64,000 bases of DNA from positions 62,001 through 126,000 of the forward strand of contig JADBKU010000023.1 in assembly GCA_014896235.1 (NCBI GenBank), written 5' to 3'. Source of the stretch: a bacterium. GTDB lineage: Bacteria > Desulfobacterota > Binatia > Binatales > Binataceae. A program made the translations under genes and the position numbers. The notes under the pieces were generated by a model. It made no database searches, was not told the origin of the DNA, and saw only the letters and a program-made list of their open reading frames with translations. This document shows positions 44,806 to 54,732 of the stretch, piece by piece; position 1 is the stretch's first letter; each line of letters opens with the position of its first letter.

Positions 44806-46179
44806 ATGACGATTCGGCTCAGATTGACCCTTTACTGGGCGGCGGTGCTGGCGGTTGCGCTCGCCGGCGCGGGCGTATGCGTTTATCTCCTTTTCGCCCG
44901 GCTCGAGCTGGGCGAGTTCGACGGCGTGCTGGCCGAGGAAGCGGACACCACCGCCACCGCGCTGGCGCGAATCGGCCCGTCGGGCGCCGCCGCGATCCTC
45001 GAACATCTCAGCGCCGAGCGCGATCTTTCGCCGCGCCGGCGCGTGCGGCTGATCGCCACCGATGGACGGACGCTTTACGATTTCGGCGATCTCCACGCCG
45101 AACCGCCGGAGGCGGCCGGCGCCGCCGACCGGATTATCGCCAACGGCCGCCGCGGCGCATTCCGTTACGCGATCGTGCGGTTCAAATTCGACGGCCGCTC
45201 CGTATGGCTGCAGGACGGCGCCGACGCCCGCGCCGTGCGCGCCACGATCGCGCGCTTGCGCGCGAGCCTGACGCTGATTCTGCCGCTGCTCCTGGCCGGA
45301 TCCGCGCTGGGCGGATGGTGGCTGGCGGGACGCGCGCTCGTGCCGATCAAGGAACTGCGCGCCCGGCTCGACGCGATCGGGCCGGGCGATCTCTCGGCGC
45401 GGCTCGATCGCGGACGTGCGCGCGACGAAATCGCGCGGCTGGCCGGCGCGATCAACGAATTGCTCGAGCGCGTGGAAACCGCGGCGCGCCGGGAGCGGCG
45501 CTTTATCGCCGACGCGGCTCACGAGTTGCGCACGCCGCTCGCGGTGTTGCGCACTGGCTTGGAAGTCGCGCTTGGCCGCGAGCGGGAGGCGGCGGATTAC
45601 GCCGACGCGCTGCGCGCCGCGCTCAGCGAAACGCTCGGCCTGTGCGCGATGGCCAACGATCTGCTCGAATTGGCGCGCCTTGACAGCGCTGCGACGCGCC
45701 ATGCCGCGCCTGTGGACCTCGCGGCGCTCGCGAACGAGGCGCTGGCCGCGCTGGCGCCGCTGGCGGGCGGCCGGCGGTTGAGTTTTTCGCCGCCGCCCGG
45801 CGCATCCGCGATCGTGACGGGCGATTGCGAGCAACTCCGCCGCGTGATCGTCAACCTGCTCGACAACGCGGTTAAATTCACCGCCGACGACGGCGCGATC
45901 GCCGTCGCGGTCGCGAGCGGCGGCGGGCGCGCAAGGCTGACGGTGCGCGACGACGGGCCGGGCGTTCCCGCCGCGGAGCTGCCGCGCATTTTCGACCGGT
46001 TCTATCGCGGACGATCGCGGTCGGCGCCGGGCGCCGGTCTCGGCCTGAGTCTCTGCCGCGAAATCGCGGAGCGTCATGGCGGCGAGCTGGTCGCGGAAAA
46101 CAATCCAGAGGGCGGCGCGCGCTTTACGCTCAGCCTTCCGCTCGACCGTTCGGCGCCGCCGCCACGCACTGAAGCTTAA
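44806..46179 (+). CDS. Sensor histidine kinase (HAMP, HisKA, HATPase)
   Basis: 457 residues. Two membrane helices (about 12-30 and 155-175) enclose a periplasmic sensor of about 130 residues; then HAMP (about 180-230), H-box ADAAHELRTPLAVLRTGLE, N-box VNLLDNAVKFT, G1 VRDDGPGVP and G2 GAGLGLSLC. Phosphorylates the adjacent OmpR-type regulator. The signal is unknown; the efflux neighbours suggest an envelope or toxic-compound cue. Confidence 0.93.
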   Translation: MTIRLRLTLYWAAVLAVALAGAGVCVYLLFARLELGEFDGVLAEEADTTATALARIGPSGAAAILEHLSAERDLSPRRRVRLIATDGRTLYDFGDLHAEPPEAAGAADRIIANGRRGAFRYAIVRFKFDGRSVWLQDGADARAVRATIARLRASLTLILPLLLAGSALGGWWLAGRALVPIKELRARLDAIGPGDLSARLDRGRARDEIARLAGAINELLERVETAARRERRFIADAAHELRTPLAVLRTGLEVALGREREAADYADALRAALSETLGLCAMANDLLELARLDSAATRHAAPVDLAALANEALAALAPLAGGRRLSFSPPPGASAIVTGDCEQLRRVIVNLLDNAVKFTADDGAIAVAVASGGGRARLTVRDDGPGVPAAELPRIFDRFYRGRSRSAPGAGLGLSLCREIAERHGGELVAENNPEGGARFTLSLPLDRSAPPPRTEA

Positions 46180-46226
46180 CGTTTGTTAATTAGGCCGGCG
46201 GCCAGCGCGGCGCTACGATTCCGGCC

Positions 46227-47498
46227 ATGCGCTGGAAGGATTTGTGGCGAAAAGCGGCCGCCGTGCTGGCGGCCGTGACGCTGGCCGCGGGAGCGGCGCG
46301 GGCGCATGCGGACGAAACGCTGACGCTCGCCGACGCGATCGCCCGCGCGCTTAAATTCGCGCCGTCGCTGGCGGCGCAGGCGGCGGCCAGCGATATCGCG
46401 GCCGCGAACGTCGGCGCGGCGCGCGCGCCGCTGCTGCCGAATATTTCGGCCGGCGGCGAATATCTGCAGGAGCCGGGCTACGATCCGGTCGTGACCAATC
46501 GCGGCCAGACCGATTTGCTGCTCTCGCTCAATTACACCGCTTTCGACGGCGGCCAGCAGCTGGCGCGGTTGCGCGCCGCCCGCTATGCGGCGGAGGCCGC
46601 GACGCTCGGCGTCGCCGCGATGCGCGCGCAGATCGTGTTCGACGCCCGCGTCGCCTATTTCGATCTCGCGCGGGCGCGGGCGGAGCGGGCGGAACTCAGC
46701 GACAGCCTGGCGCGGCTCGACCGCTACGTCGCGATCGTCGAGGCGTTGCGGCGCAGCGGCCGCGCGATTCCCAACGACGTGCTGCGCATCCGCGCCGCGC
46801 GCGACGCGACGGCGATTCAGCGGGCCGGCGCCGTCCAGCAGGTCCATCATGCGTCGATCGTGCTTGGCTCGCTGATCGGCGAGTTCGATCGCGACGACCT
46901 GCCGATCGCGCCGGTGACCGCGCCGCCGCGGCATGCGCCGTCCGGCGATCCCGACGCGAACCCCGCGTACCGCGCCGCCGAACGGCAGGTCGAATCCGCG
47001 CAAATGGCGCTCGAGGCGGCGCGCCGGGAGCGGATGCCGACGTTCACGATCGCGCTCACTTCGGGCTATCTCGGAATCGATCCGCCGAACACGTTTCAGC
47101 ATCGGCTCGGCGCGTCGTACAGCGGCGGCTTCAACCTGCCGATTTTTTCCGGCGGGCTGATCAAATCGCATATCGACGCGGCGGGCGCGGCCGAGCGGCA
47201 GGCGATCGCGCGGCGCGAAGCGGTCAAGGTCGCCGTGATGCGCGCCTTGAGCGACGCGCGCGAGCGTTACGAAGACGCACGCAAGCAACTCGCTCTGATC
47301 CAGTCGTCGGAGGCCACGGCCGACGACGCATTCGGGCTGGACTGGACCCGGTTTCTGGGCGGAGGCGCGGCGACAATGCTTGAAGTGGTCGATGCGTTCG
47401 ATCAAGCGCAGGCGCTGCGCATCGCCGCCATCGAACAGATCTTCGCCGCCCGCCAGGCGGCGGCGCAAGCGGCGCTCGCGCTGGGACAGACGCAATGA
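46227..47498 (+). CDS. TolC-family outer membrane efflux protein
   Basis: 423 residues. Signal peptide ends at ARAHADE. Two repeats of the long helical TolC/OEP pattern follow (LTLADAIARALKFAPSLAAQ and later ANPAYRAAERQVESAQMALEAARRERMPTFTIA). Forms the outer channel of a tripartite pump with the two following genes. Ends inside the adaptor gene by 4 nt (ATGA overlap). Confidence 0.9.
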   Translation: MRWKDLWRKAAAVLAAVTLAAGAARAHADETLTLADAIARALKFAPSLAAQAAASDIAAANVGAARAPLLPNISAGGEYLQEPGYDPVVTNRGQTDLLLSLNYTAFDGGQQLARLRAARYAAEAATLGVAAMRAQIVFDARVAYFDLARARAERAELSDSLARLDRYVAIVEALRRSGRAIPNDVLRIRAARDATAIQRAGAVQQVHHASIVLGSLIGEFDRDDLPIAPVTAPPRHAPSGDPDANPAYRAAERQVESAQMALEAARRERMPTFTIALTSGYLGIDPPNTFQHRLGASYSGGFNLPIFSGGLIKSHIDAAGAAERQAIARREAVKVAVMRALSDARERYEDARKQLALIQSSEATADDAFGLDWTRFLGGGAATMLEVVDAFDQAQALRIAAIEQIFAARQAAAQAALALGQTQ

Positions 47499-48508
47499 GC
47501 GGAGGAAAGATACTGGCGGCGTTCCAATATGCCGCGGCGTTGGCGCTGGCGCTGGCGATCGCGATCGCCGGATGCGGCGGCTCGGACGCCAATTCAAACG
47601 ACGCGGGAACGCCGCCGGCGGCGCCGGTCGTGATGGCGGTCACCGGCGCGCGCGTGCGCGTCGCTCCGATCGCCCGGAGGATCCGGATGCTGGGCGTGAC
47701 GGCCGCGATCCGGCAGGTTTCGCTGCGCGCGCCGACCGCCGGCCGCGTGGTCGGGTTCGACCTGCAGGTGGGCGATCGGGTCAGGCGCGGCGAGGTCGTC
47801 GCGCACATAATCAGCCGCGAAGTGGAGGCCGCCCAGAACGGGCTCGCCATTGCGCGCCGGCTCGACCCCGCGAGCGCCGCGGCCCTGTCAGCCGCGGTCG
47901 CGCGCCATTCGGCGGGTCCCGGCGTTGCGGTGGTCGCGGCGGCGGATGGAATCGTGTCCCAGCGGATCGTCAGCAGCGGGCAATTGGTCAACGACATGGA
48001 CCCGCTCGCGACCCTGATCGATCCGCGCGACATTTACGTCGAAGCGCAGGTTCCGGCGAACGAGATGGGCGCGATTCGCGCGGGGATGGCCGCGCGAGTG
48101 ACCTCGCCGATCGCGCCCGGCGTAATCTTCGACGCGCGGGTCAGCGCGCTCGCGCCGAATCTGGCGTCGGCGGGCGCGACCGAGCCGGTATGGCTGGAAT
48201 TCACCGGCGCGCGCCGCATCGCGCAGGCCAACGCTCCGGTTGAAGTCGCGATTACGCTGACGGCGGCGGAAAACGCGATCGTGATTCCGCGCGCCGCCTT
48301 GTTCGAGGACGCCGCGACCCGCGTGCATTACGTCTTCGTCGCCGGCGCGGACGGCCGCGCCCATCGCACCGCCGTCAAGGTCGGAATCGTCGACGACGGC
48401 GAGGTGCAGGCGCTGGCGGGCGTCGCGCCCGGCGAGACAGTGATCACTTCGGGCGGTTATGCGCTTTCCGACGGCCTGCGCGTGACGCTGGCGCAGGACT
48501 CGCAATGA
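47495..48508 (+). CDS. RND efflux periplasmic adaptor (lipoprotein)
   Basis: 337 residues. N-terminal lipoprotein signal with lipobox IAGC (Cys27). Lipoyl-like hairpin ISLRAPTAGRVVGFDLQVGDRVRRGEVVAH and later VAAADGIVSQRIVSSGQLV, and the barrel and membrane-proximal domains to the end. Links the inner-membrane pump with the TolC partner. The gene overlaps tolC before it and the permease after it by 4 nt each. Confidence 0.9.
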   Translation: MSGGKILAAFQYAAALALALAIAIAGCGGSDANSNDAGTPPAAPVVMAVTGARVRVAPIARRIRMLGVTAAIRQVSLRAPTAGRVVGFDLQVGDRVRRGEVVAHIISREVEAAQNGLAIARRLDPASAAALSAAVARHSAGPGVAVVAAADGIVSQRIVSSGQLVNDMDPLATLIDPRDIYVEAQVPANEMGAIRAGMAARVTSPIAPGVIFDARVSALAPNLASAGATEPVWLEFTGARRIAQANAPVEVAITLTAAENAIVIPRAALFEDAATRVHYVFVAGADGRAHRTAVKVGIVDDGEVQALAGVAPGETVITSGGYALSDGLRVTLAQDSQ

Positions 48509-51500
48509 CCCGCGGCAACTCGATTCTCGCGATCTTCGCGGTGGTCACGGCCGCAACGCTCGGCGTGATCCTGGCGCTGCGGATACCGAGCGCGGTCTTT
48601 CCGGAAATTCAGTTCAATCGCGCGATCGTGATGGCCGACGCGGGCGATCTGCCCGTTGAGCAGATGATGGTCGCGGTGACGCGCCCGCTCGAGGAGGCCG
48701 CGTACGGCGCGATCGGCGTGACGCAAGTGCGCTCGACGACGACGCGCGGCAGTTCCGAAATCGACGTCACTTTCGCGTCGAACACGCGACCGCTTACGAG
48801 TTTCCAGATGCTCCAGGCGACGCTCAACGAAGCGCGCGTCCAACTGCCCGCCGGCACGCAGGTGCAGAGCCGGCTTTTGACCACCGGCACGTTTCCGATC
48901 GTCGATATCAGCGTGGCCTCGCGCACGCGCGATCTCGCCAGCCTGACCGATATCGCGCGCTACGACCTCGTTCCGACGCTGCATCGGATTCCCGGCGTTT
49001 ACCGGGTTGAGATGGTCGGCGCGAAATATCGCGAATACGTCGTGCAACTCGATCCGATCAAGTTGCTGCAACACCAGCTCACGCCGTCCGAGGTGGCCGC
49101 GGGGCTTGCGCATGCGAACGTGATCGAAGCGGCGGGGCGCGTGATGGACTCGCATCGGATGATGCTGGCGGTGGTCAGCACCGAGTTGCATGACGCCGAT
49201 CAGATCGCGGCGCTGCCGATCGCGAGCCTGAACGGGCAGCCGGTTTACGTGCGCGATATCGCGTCCGTGGTCGAGGGGATCCGCGAGGACTATATCCGCA
49301 CCTCGTGCGAAAACGGCCCTGCGGTGCTGGTGGGCGTATCACGCCAGCCCGACGGCAGCACGATCGGAATATCCTCGACGGTGCACGGGATTTTGCGGAA
49401 TTTCCGCGCGCGTTATCCGGACGCGAAATTCTCGCTCTCGTACGACCAGGCGGGACTGGTCGCCGAGTCGGTCAAGAGCGTGCGCGACGCGATCGTGATC
49501 GGTCTGGGGCTGGCGGTCGCGGTGGTTTTCGGCTTCACGATGAGCGCGGCCAGCGCCGTAATCGCCGCCATCGTCGTGCCCTGCACAATCGCAATCACCT
49601 TCGCGCTGATGGCGGCGACGGGCATGACGTTCAACATGATGACGTTGGGCGGCCTCGCGGCGGGAATCGGCCTCTTTATCGACGACGCGATCGTCGTGAT
49701 CGAGGCGGTGCATCGCGCGCACGCCGAAAACCGCGATCCGGCGGCGGCGGTTTCCGCGGCGATCGCCGAATTGGGCCGTCCGCTGATCGCATCGACGGCG
49801 ACGGTCGTGGTCGTATTTGCGCCGCTGATTTTCCTGACCGGCGTGACCGGCGTTTTCTTTCGCGCGCTGGCGCTGACGCTGGGCGGCGGCCTGCTGGTGT
49901 CGCTCGCGCTCGCGCTTTACTTCACGCCGGCGCTGGAATCGCTGCTGCAATCGCTGCGGCGTCCCGCGCGCGCCTCGGGCCGGATTTTCGAGGGGATGCG
50001 GTCGCTTTATGTCGCGAGCCTCAAGCCCTTCATGCGCTTGCCGGCGCTGGGATTGATCGCGGCGCTCGCATCGATCGGCGCGGCCTATATGCTTTATCGC
50101 GCCGTCGGGGTCGATTATCTCCCGGCGATGGACGAAGGCGCCTTCGTGCTCGATTACGCGACGCCGCCGGAAAGCACGCTGCACGACACCGACGCGCTGA
50201 TTCACAAGATTACCGCCGTGCTGCGCTCCACGCCCGAAGTCGTCGCCTATTCGCGGCGGACCGGCACGCAGCTCGGTTTCTTCCTCACTGAATCGAACCG
50301 GGGCGACATGTCGGTTCGCCTCACGTCGCATCGCACACGCGGCATCAACGCGATTATCGATTCGGTGCGCGCGCGGATTCTCGCGACCGTGCCGGGCGTG
50401 CGGGTCGAGTTCTCGCAGGTGTTGCAGGATTTGATCGGCGATCTGTCCGGCACGCCGGAGCCGGTCGAAGTGAAAGTTTTTGGCGCCGATCAGGCCTCGA
50501 TCGAGGCGACGGCGCGCAAAATCGCCGACTTGATCCGGCCGCTGCCGGGGATCGTCGACGTCTACAACGGCCTGACCGAAAGCCTGCCCGAGCAGGAAAT
50601 TCTGGTGGACGAGGCGGCCGCGGAACGTTACGGATTGAATCCGGACGACATTCGGACGCAGCTCCGGGCGGCGGTGCAGGGCACGGTCGCGACCTACCTG
50701 CGCGTCGGCGATCAGTTGCGCGGCGTGCGCGTCCGCTATCCCGACGAATACCATACCGATCTCGCCGCGCTTTCGCGGATCATGTTGCAAACTCCGGGCG
50801 GCGGGCGCGCGCCGTTGTCCAATCTGGTCACGATGCGCTGGCTCGGCAAAAGCGTCGAACTCGATCGCGAGCGGCTGCGCCCGGTCGTGCACGTCACCGC
50901 GCGCGTCGAGGGGATTGATCTCGGTACGGCGATCGGCGAGGTCAAGGCGCGGCTGAGCGGCTTGACGCTGCCGGCCGGCGTGACGCTCGAGTATGGCGGA
51001 CTCTACGCGCAGCAGCAGAAGGCGTTTCATCAATTGTCGCTGGTGCTGCTCGCCGGCGTGATCGCGACCTTCATCATCCTGCTCTGGGAATTCGCCCGCT
51101 TCGCTCCGGCGATCGCGGTGCTGGCCGGCGCCGCGTCGTGCCTGGCCGGCAGTTTCGCGGCGCTGATGCTGGCGGGGGTGACGCTCAATATCTCGTCTTT
51201 CATGGGCTTGATCATGGTGATCGGGATCTCGGCTAAAAACGGGATTCTGCTGCTCGACCATGCCGAGCACGATCTGAGCGCCGGGGTCGATCCGCGGACC
51301 GCGTTGGTGACGGCCGCGCGGATGCGGCTCAGGCCGATTCTGATGACCACGCTGGCGACGATCGCGGGACTGGCGCCGCTCGCGCTTGGCCTGGGCGCAG
51401 GCGCCAAGATTCAGCAGCCGCTGGCCCTGGCTGTGATTGGCGGACTCACGGTTTCGCTGCTGTTGGCGACGCCGGTCGCGGTCGGAGTTTTCTTAATGAG

Positions 51501-51552
51501 CCATCCGCGGGCATGGGACGCGCCGAATGGCGATCGCTCGAGCGACGGCTAG
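48505..51552 (+). CDS. RND efflux permease, proton-driven
   Basis: 1015 residues, the normal RND size. Twelve helices in two similar halves. The helix 4 motif GLFIDDAIVVIEAVHRAHA has the paired Asp393-Asp394 used for proton relay in drug-type (HAE) pumps, unlike the single-Asp pattern of metal (HME) pumps such as CusA. YLPAMDEGAFVLDY and the late Lys-containing GISAKNGILLLDHA of helix 10 are also typical. Exports unknown hydrophobic or toxic compounds. Confidence 0.92.
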   Translation: MTRGNSILAIFAVVTAATLGVILALRIPSAVFPEIQFNRAIVMADAGDLPVEQMMVAVTRPLEEAAYGAIGVTQVRSTTTRGSSEIDVTFASNTRPLTSFQMLQATLNEARVQLPAGTQVQSRLLTTGTFPIVDISVASRTRDLASLTDIARYDLVPTLHRIPGVYRVEMVGAKYREYVVQLDPIKLLQHQLTPSEVAAGLAHANVIEAAGRVMDSHRMMLAVVSTELHDADQIAALPIASLNGQPVYVRDIASVVEGIREDYIRTSCENGPAVLVGVSRQPDGSTIGISSTVHGILRNFRARYPDAKFSLSYDQAGLVAESVKSVRDAIVIGLGLAVAVVFGFTMSAASAVIAAIVVPCTIAITFALMAATGMTFNMMTLGGLAAGIGLFIDDAIVVIEAVHRAHAENRDPAAAVSAAIAELGRPLIASTATVVVVFAPLIFLTGVTGVFFRALALTLGGGLLVSLALALYFTPALESLLQSLRRPARASGRIFEGMRSLYVASLKPFMRLPALGLIAALASIGAAYMLYRAVGVDYLPAMDEGAFVLDYATPPESTLHDTDALIHKITAVLRSTPEVVAYSRRTGTQLGFFLTESNRGDMSVRLTSHRTRGINAIIDSVRARILATVPGVRVEFSQVLQDLIGDLSGTPEPVEVKVFGADQASIEATARKIADLIRPLPGIVDVYNGLTESLPEQEILVDEAAAERYGLNPDDIRTQLRAAVQGTVATYLRVGDQLRGVRVRYPDEYHTDLAALSRIMLQTPGGGRAPLSNLVTMRWLGKSVELDRERLRPVVHVTARVEGIDLGTAIGEVKARLSGLTLPAGVTLEYGGLYAQQQKAFHQLSLVLLAGVIATFIILLWEFARFAPAIAVLAGAASCLAGSFAALMLAGVTLNISSFMGLIMVIGISAKNGILLLDHAEHDLSAGVDPRTALVTAARMRLRPILMTTLATIAGLAPLALGLGAGAKIQQPLALAVIGGLTVSLLLATPVAVGVFLMSHPRAWDAPNGDRSSDG

Positions 51553-51566
51553 GCTCAGGACGACCA

Positions 51567-51893
51567 TTGATTTCGGCCGCGCCGTTTACCGCGAAGCCGC
51601 CAACCCATATCGTAATTGACGTGAAGGCGGTGGAAGCGACGCTTGAAATCAAAAATCGTTTGGGACTCCATCTGCGAGCGGCATCGATGCTCGCGCAGAC
51701 GGCTAAGCAATTCGAGTCCGCAATTACTTTGCGGATTGGCGGCCATGAAGCGAATGCGCGCAGCGTGACGCAATTGATCATGCTCGGCGCCGCGCAGGGT
51801 GCGAAGGTAAAAGTGGCGGTCGAAGGCGCCGACGCGGCGGCGGCGGCGGGCGCAATCCGGAATTTGTTCGAGAACGGATTCGGCGAGGATTGA
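51567..51893 (+). CDS. ptsH: HPr-family phosphocarrier protein
   Basis: About 108 residues from a TTG at 51567 with AGGA upstream; ATG 51513 (overlapping the permease) and GTG 51621 are also possible. NRLGLHLRAASMLAQTA has the active His (usual GLHARPA) and ANARSVTQLIMLGAAQG the regulatory Ser region. The C-terminal helix matches HPr. With PtsN in the same window it belongs to a nitrogen/regulatory phosphotransfer chain; no EI gene is present here. Confidence 0.8.
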   Translation: MISAAPFTAKPPTHIVIDVKAVEATLEIKNRLGLHLRAASMLAQTAKQFESAITLRIGGHEANARSVTQLIMLGAAQGAKVKVAVEGADAAAAAGAIRNLFENGFGED

Positions 51894-52131
51894 GCGTCGG
51901 AGCAGGTCGGCCACGGGCGCACGAATCTTGACCGAGCCATTAAATATCATTATAAGACTGGATTCATATTTTAAGATTCAGGGGACTTTTCGCCGAGCCG
52001 CGCGGTTCGGCGATTTCGTACTTGAAGCAATTGTGCACAGCCAGGCGAAAGCTCGGCCTCCCATCACGTGACGCGGCTTTCCGTTCGCGCCAGCATCGTT
52101 AATCGCTACGTTCCCAAGGAGCTAACCGTTA
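51894..52131. promoter_or_regulatory. 5' leader region of metK with a hairpin
   Basis: 238 bp between ptsH and metK. A near-perfect hairpin lies at 51991-52012 (CGCCGAGCC / GGTTCGGCG with one G.T pair, loop GCGC), preceded by an AT-rich patch that looks like a promoter. The palindrome TCACGTGA is at about 52064. AAGGAG precedes the metK ATG. No SAM-II or SAM/SAH riboswitch core could be matched by eye. Confidence 0.45.
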
Positions 52132-53319
52132 ATGCCGCTCAAAGAATTTCTGTTTACGTCGGAATCGGTCAACGAAGGCCATCCCGACAAAATGTGCGAT
52201 CAGATTTCCGACGCGGTGCTTGACGCGCTAATTGCCGAAGATCCGAACTCGCGCGTCGCGCTCGAAACCCTGGTCAAGACCGGCCTGATCGTGATGGCCG
52301 GAGAGATTACGTCGCGGCATCAGCCCGATTACGTGAAAATCGCGCGCGATACGGCGGTCAAGATCGGCTACGACAACGACGATACCGGCTTCAATGGCAG
52401 GATGTGCACGGTGATGACCGCGATCGAGCCGCAGTCCGCGGACATTTCGCAGGGCGTCACCGAAGGCGAGGGTCTGTTCAAGGAGCAGGGCGCCGGCGAT
52501 CAAGGGTTGATGTTCGGTTTCGCCTGCGACGAAACGCCCGAAATGATGCCGTTGCCGATTTCGCTGGCGCATCGTTTGATGGAAAACCTGACCGCACTGC
52601 GCAAGCAGAAGAAACTCAATTTTCTCCGTCCTGACGGCAAGAGCCAGGTCACCGTGCGCTACGTTGACGGACGGCCGGTCGCCGTCGATGCGGTGGTTGT
52701 TTCAACGCAACACAGCCCTGACGCCACTCACAGCCAGATCCGCGAGGCGATTATCGAAGAGCTGATCAAGCCGACGATACCCGCGCATTTCATGAGCAAA
52801 TCGACGACGATTCACGTCAATCCGACCGGCAGTTTTGTAATCGGCGGTCCGCACGGCGACTGCGGACTGACCGGGCGCAAGATTATCGTCGATACCTACG
52901 GCGGCTACGGCCGGCATGGCGGCGGCGCTTTTTCGGGCAAGGATCCGAGCAAGGTCGATCGCTCGGCCTGCTATATGGCCCGCTATGTCGCGAAGAACGT
53001 GGTCGCGGCCGGCCTCGCCAGGAAGTGCGAAATTCAGGTCGCCTACGCGATCGGCGTCGCCGAGCCGGTTTCGATTTTGATCGATACTTTCGACACCGGC
53101 GTGGTCCCCGATCACAAACTCTCGACCACCCTGCGGGAATTGTTTGACTTCCGGCCCGCCGGAATTATCCGCACGCTGCAGCTCAAGCGGCCGATCTATC
53201 AGCCTACCGCGGCCTATGGCCATTTCGGCCGGCCGGCGGAAAACGGCCTGTTTCCGTGGGAAAAGACCGATATGGCCGATCAACTCCGGGCGGCTTTTGG
53301 ACTCGGCTCGGGCCGCTGA
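52132..53319 (+). CDS. metK: S-adenosylmethionine synthetase
   Basis: 395 residues. [22 protein letters not shown] (ATP motif) and [22 protein letters not shown], the P-loop-like signature, are seen. Makes SAM from methionine and ATP. It is followed at 23 nt by ahcY, so one operon handles both ends of the methyl cycle. A good AAGGAG lies 10 nt before the ATG. Confidence 0.97.
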   Translation: MPLKEFLFTSESVNEGHPDKMCDQISDAVLDALIAEDPNSRVALETLVKTGLIVMAGEITSRHQPDYVKIARDTAVKIGYDNDDTGFNGRMCTVMTAIEPQSADISQGVTEGEGLFKEQGAGDQGLMFGFACDETPEMMPLPISLAHRLMENLTALRKQKKLNFLRPDGKSQVTVRYVDGRPVAVDAVVVSTQHSPDATHSQIREAIIEELIKPTIPAHFMSKSTTIHVNPTGSFVIGGPHGDCGLTGRKIIVDTYGGYGRHGGGAFSGKDPSKVDRSACYMARYVAKNVVAAGLARKCEIQVAYAIGVAEPVSILIDTFDTGVVPDHKLSTTLRELFDFRPAGIIRTLQLKRPIYQPTAAYGHFGRPAENGLFPWEKTDMADQLRAAFGLGSGR

Positions 53320-53342
53320 GCGATTTTCAGGAGAAAATGCAG

Positions 53343-54617
53343 ATGGCATCCGCGAAAAGCGCCGAACACGATGTGCGCGACCTCGGCCTTGCCGAGATCG
53401 GCCGCAAGCGTATCGAATGGGCGGACCGGCAAATGCCGGTGCTGCGCAATATCCGCGAACGCTTCACGAAGGAACAGCCGCTCAAAGGTCAGCGGCTTGG
53501 CGCATGCCTGCATATCACTTGCGAAACGGCGAATCTGCTGCGCGCGCTGAAAGCCGGCGGCGCGGAAGTATTCTGCTGCGCGAGCAATCCGCTTTCGACG
53601 CAGGACGACGTCGCGGCGGCGCTGGTCTCGGCGTACGGAATTCCCGCCTACGCGATTCATGACGAGGACCGCGACACCTATTACGGTCATCTCCGCGCCG
53701 TCCTTAACCGCCGCCCGACGATCACGATGGATGACGGCGCCGACCTCGTGAGCCTGCTTCACACCGAATTCCGCGAGCAGGCGACCGAAGTCCGCGCAAG
53801 CATGGAGGAGACCACCACGGGCGTGATTCGGCTGCGCGCGATGGAGCAGGATGGCGCGCTGAAGATTCCCGTCGTCGCGGTTAACGACGCCCAGACCAAG
53901 CATCTGTTCGACAACCGCTACGGCACGGGACAGTCCACGATGGACGGCGTGATCCGCGCGACCGGCGTTTTGATCGCCGGGTCGGTCGTGGTGGTCGCGG
54001 GCTACGGATGGTGCGGGCGCGGAATCGCCGCGCGCGCGCGCGGACTCGGCGCCGACGTTATCGTGACCGAAGTCGATCCGGTGCGGGCGCTGGAGGCTGC
54101 GATGGACGGCTTGCGCGTGATGCCGATGGTCGAGGCGGCGAAAATCGGCGATATCTTTATCAGCGCGACCGGCGATCGCTCAGTGCTCAATCCTTCCCAC
54201 TTCAATCTGATGAAGGACGGGGCGATTCTCTGCAATTCCGGCCACTTCGACGTCGAGATCGACATCGCCTACCTGAACGATTCGGCGAAGAAGATCGATC
54301 GCAACGTGACCAATCACGTTGACGCCTACCTGCTCGCGAACGGCCGTACGCTGTTCATCCTCGGCCAGGGCCGGCTGGTTAACCTTGCCTGCGCCGAGGG
54401 CCATCCCGCGCAGGTGATGGACATGAGTTTCGCGACGCAGGCGCTGGCCGCCCGCTGGACCGCCAACAGCGCCACTTTGCCGGTCAAGGTGCATGACGTG
54501 CCCAAGGCGATCGACGAAGAGGTCGCCAGCCTCAAGCTGGCTGCGATGGGCATCCGGATCGACGCGCTCTCGGAAGAACAGAAGAAATATCTTTCGAGCT
54601 GGCAATCCGGCACCTGA
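53343..54617 (+). CDS. ahcY: Adenosylhomocysteinase
   Basis: 424 residues from ATG 53343, 9 nt after AGGAG; ATG 53337 is in the same frame with a too-short spacing. Seen: [39 protein letters not shown] Rossmann [24 protein letters not shown] and the HYx-type [24 protein letters not shown]. Breaks down S-adenosylhomocysteine to adenosine and homocysteine. The C-terminal [14 protein letters not shown] is typical. Confidence 0.95.
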   Translation: MASAKSAEHDVRDLGLAEIGRKRIEWADRQMPVLRNIRERFTKEQPLKGQRLGACLHITCETANLLRALKAGGAEVFCCASNPLSTQDDVAAALVSAYGIPAYAIHDEDRDTYYGHLRAVLNRRPTITMDDGADLVSLLHTEFREQATEVRASMEETTTGVIRLRAMEQDGALKIPVVAVNDAQTKHLFDNRYGTGQSTMDGVIRATGVLIAGSVVVVAGYGWCGRGIAARARGLGADVIVTEVDPVRALEAAMDGLRVMPMVEAAKIGDIFISATGDRSVLNPSHFNLMKDGAILCNSGHFDVEIDIAYLNDSAKKIDRNVTNHVDAYLLANGRTLFILGQGRLVNLACAEGHPAQVMDMSFATQALAARWTANSATLPVKVHDVPKAIDEEVASLKLAAMGIRIDALSEEQKKYLSSWQSGT

Positions 54618-54642
54618 GCCGGGTTCAGAGACTTCCGATGGA

Positions 54643-54678
54643 AAAGCGGACGGAGGCGATAGCGCGTCCGTCCGCTTT
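54643..54678 (+). terminator. Rho-independent terminator after metK-ahcY
   Basis: Perfect 12-bp stem AAAGCGGACGGA (54643-54654) with TCCGTCCGCTTT (54667-54678), a 12-nt loop and a short T-rich tail. It stands 25 nt after the ahcY stop, between convergent genes, so it may serve both. Confidence 0.85.
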
Positions 54679-54732
54679 CTTGATCTTTATTGGCCTGCGG
54701 CGCGCAGTGGCGAAAAAGTCGAAATTAGATCG

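Noticed and set aside
44077..46077. 666-codon minus-strand frame
   Set aside because: Antisense to the response regulator and kinase, which have complete motif sets.
49339..51270. 643-codon minus-strand frame
   Set aside because: Antisense to the RND permease; composition is Arg/Gln/His-rich shadow.
51894..52131. SAM-II or SAM/SAH riboswitch before metK
   Set aside because: The conserved pseudoknot strings could not be aligned; reported only as a leader with a hairpin.
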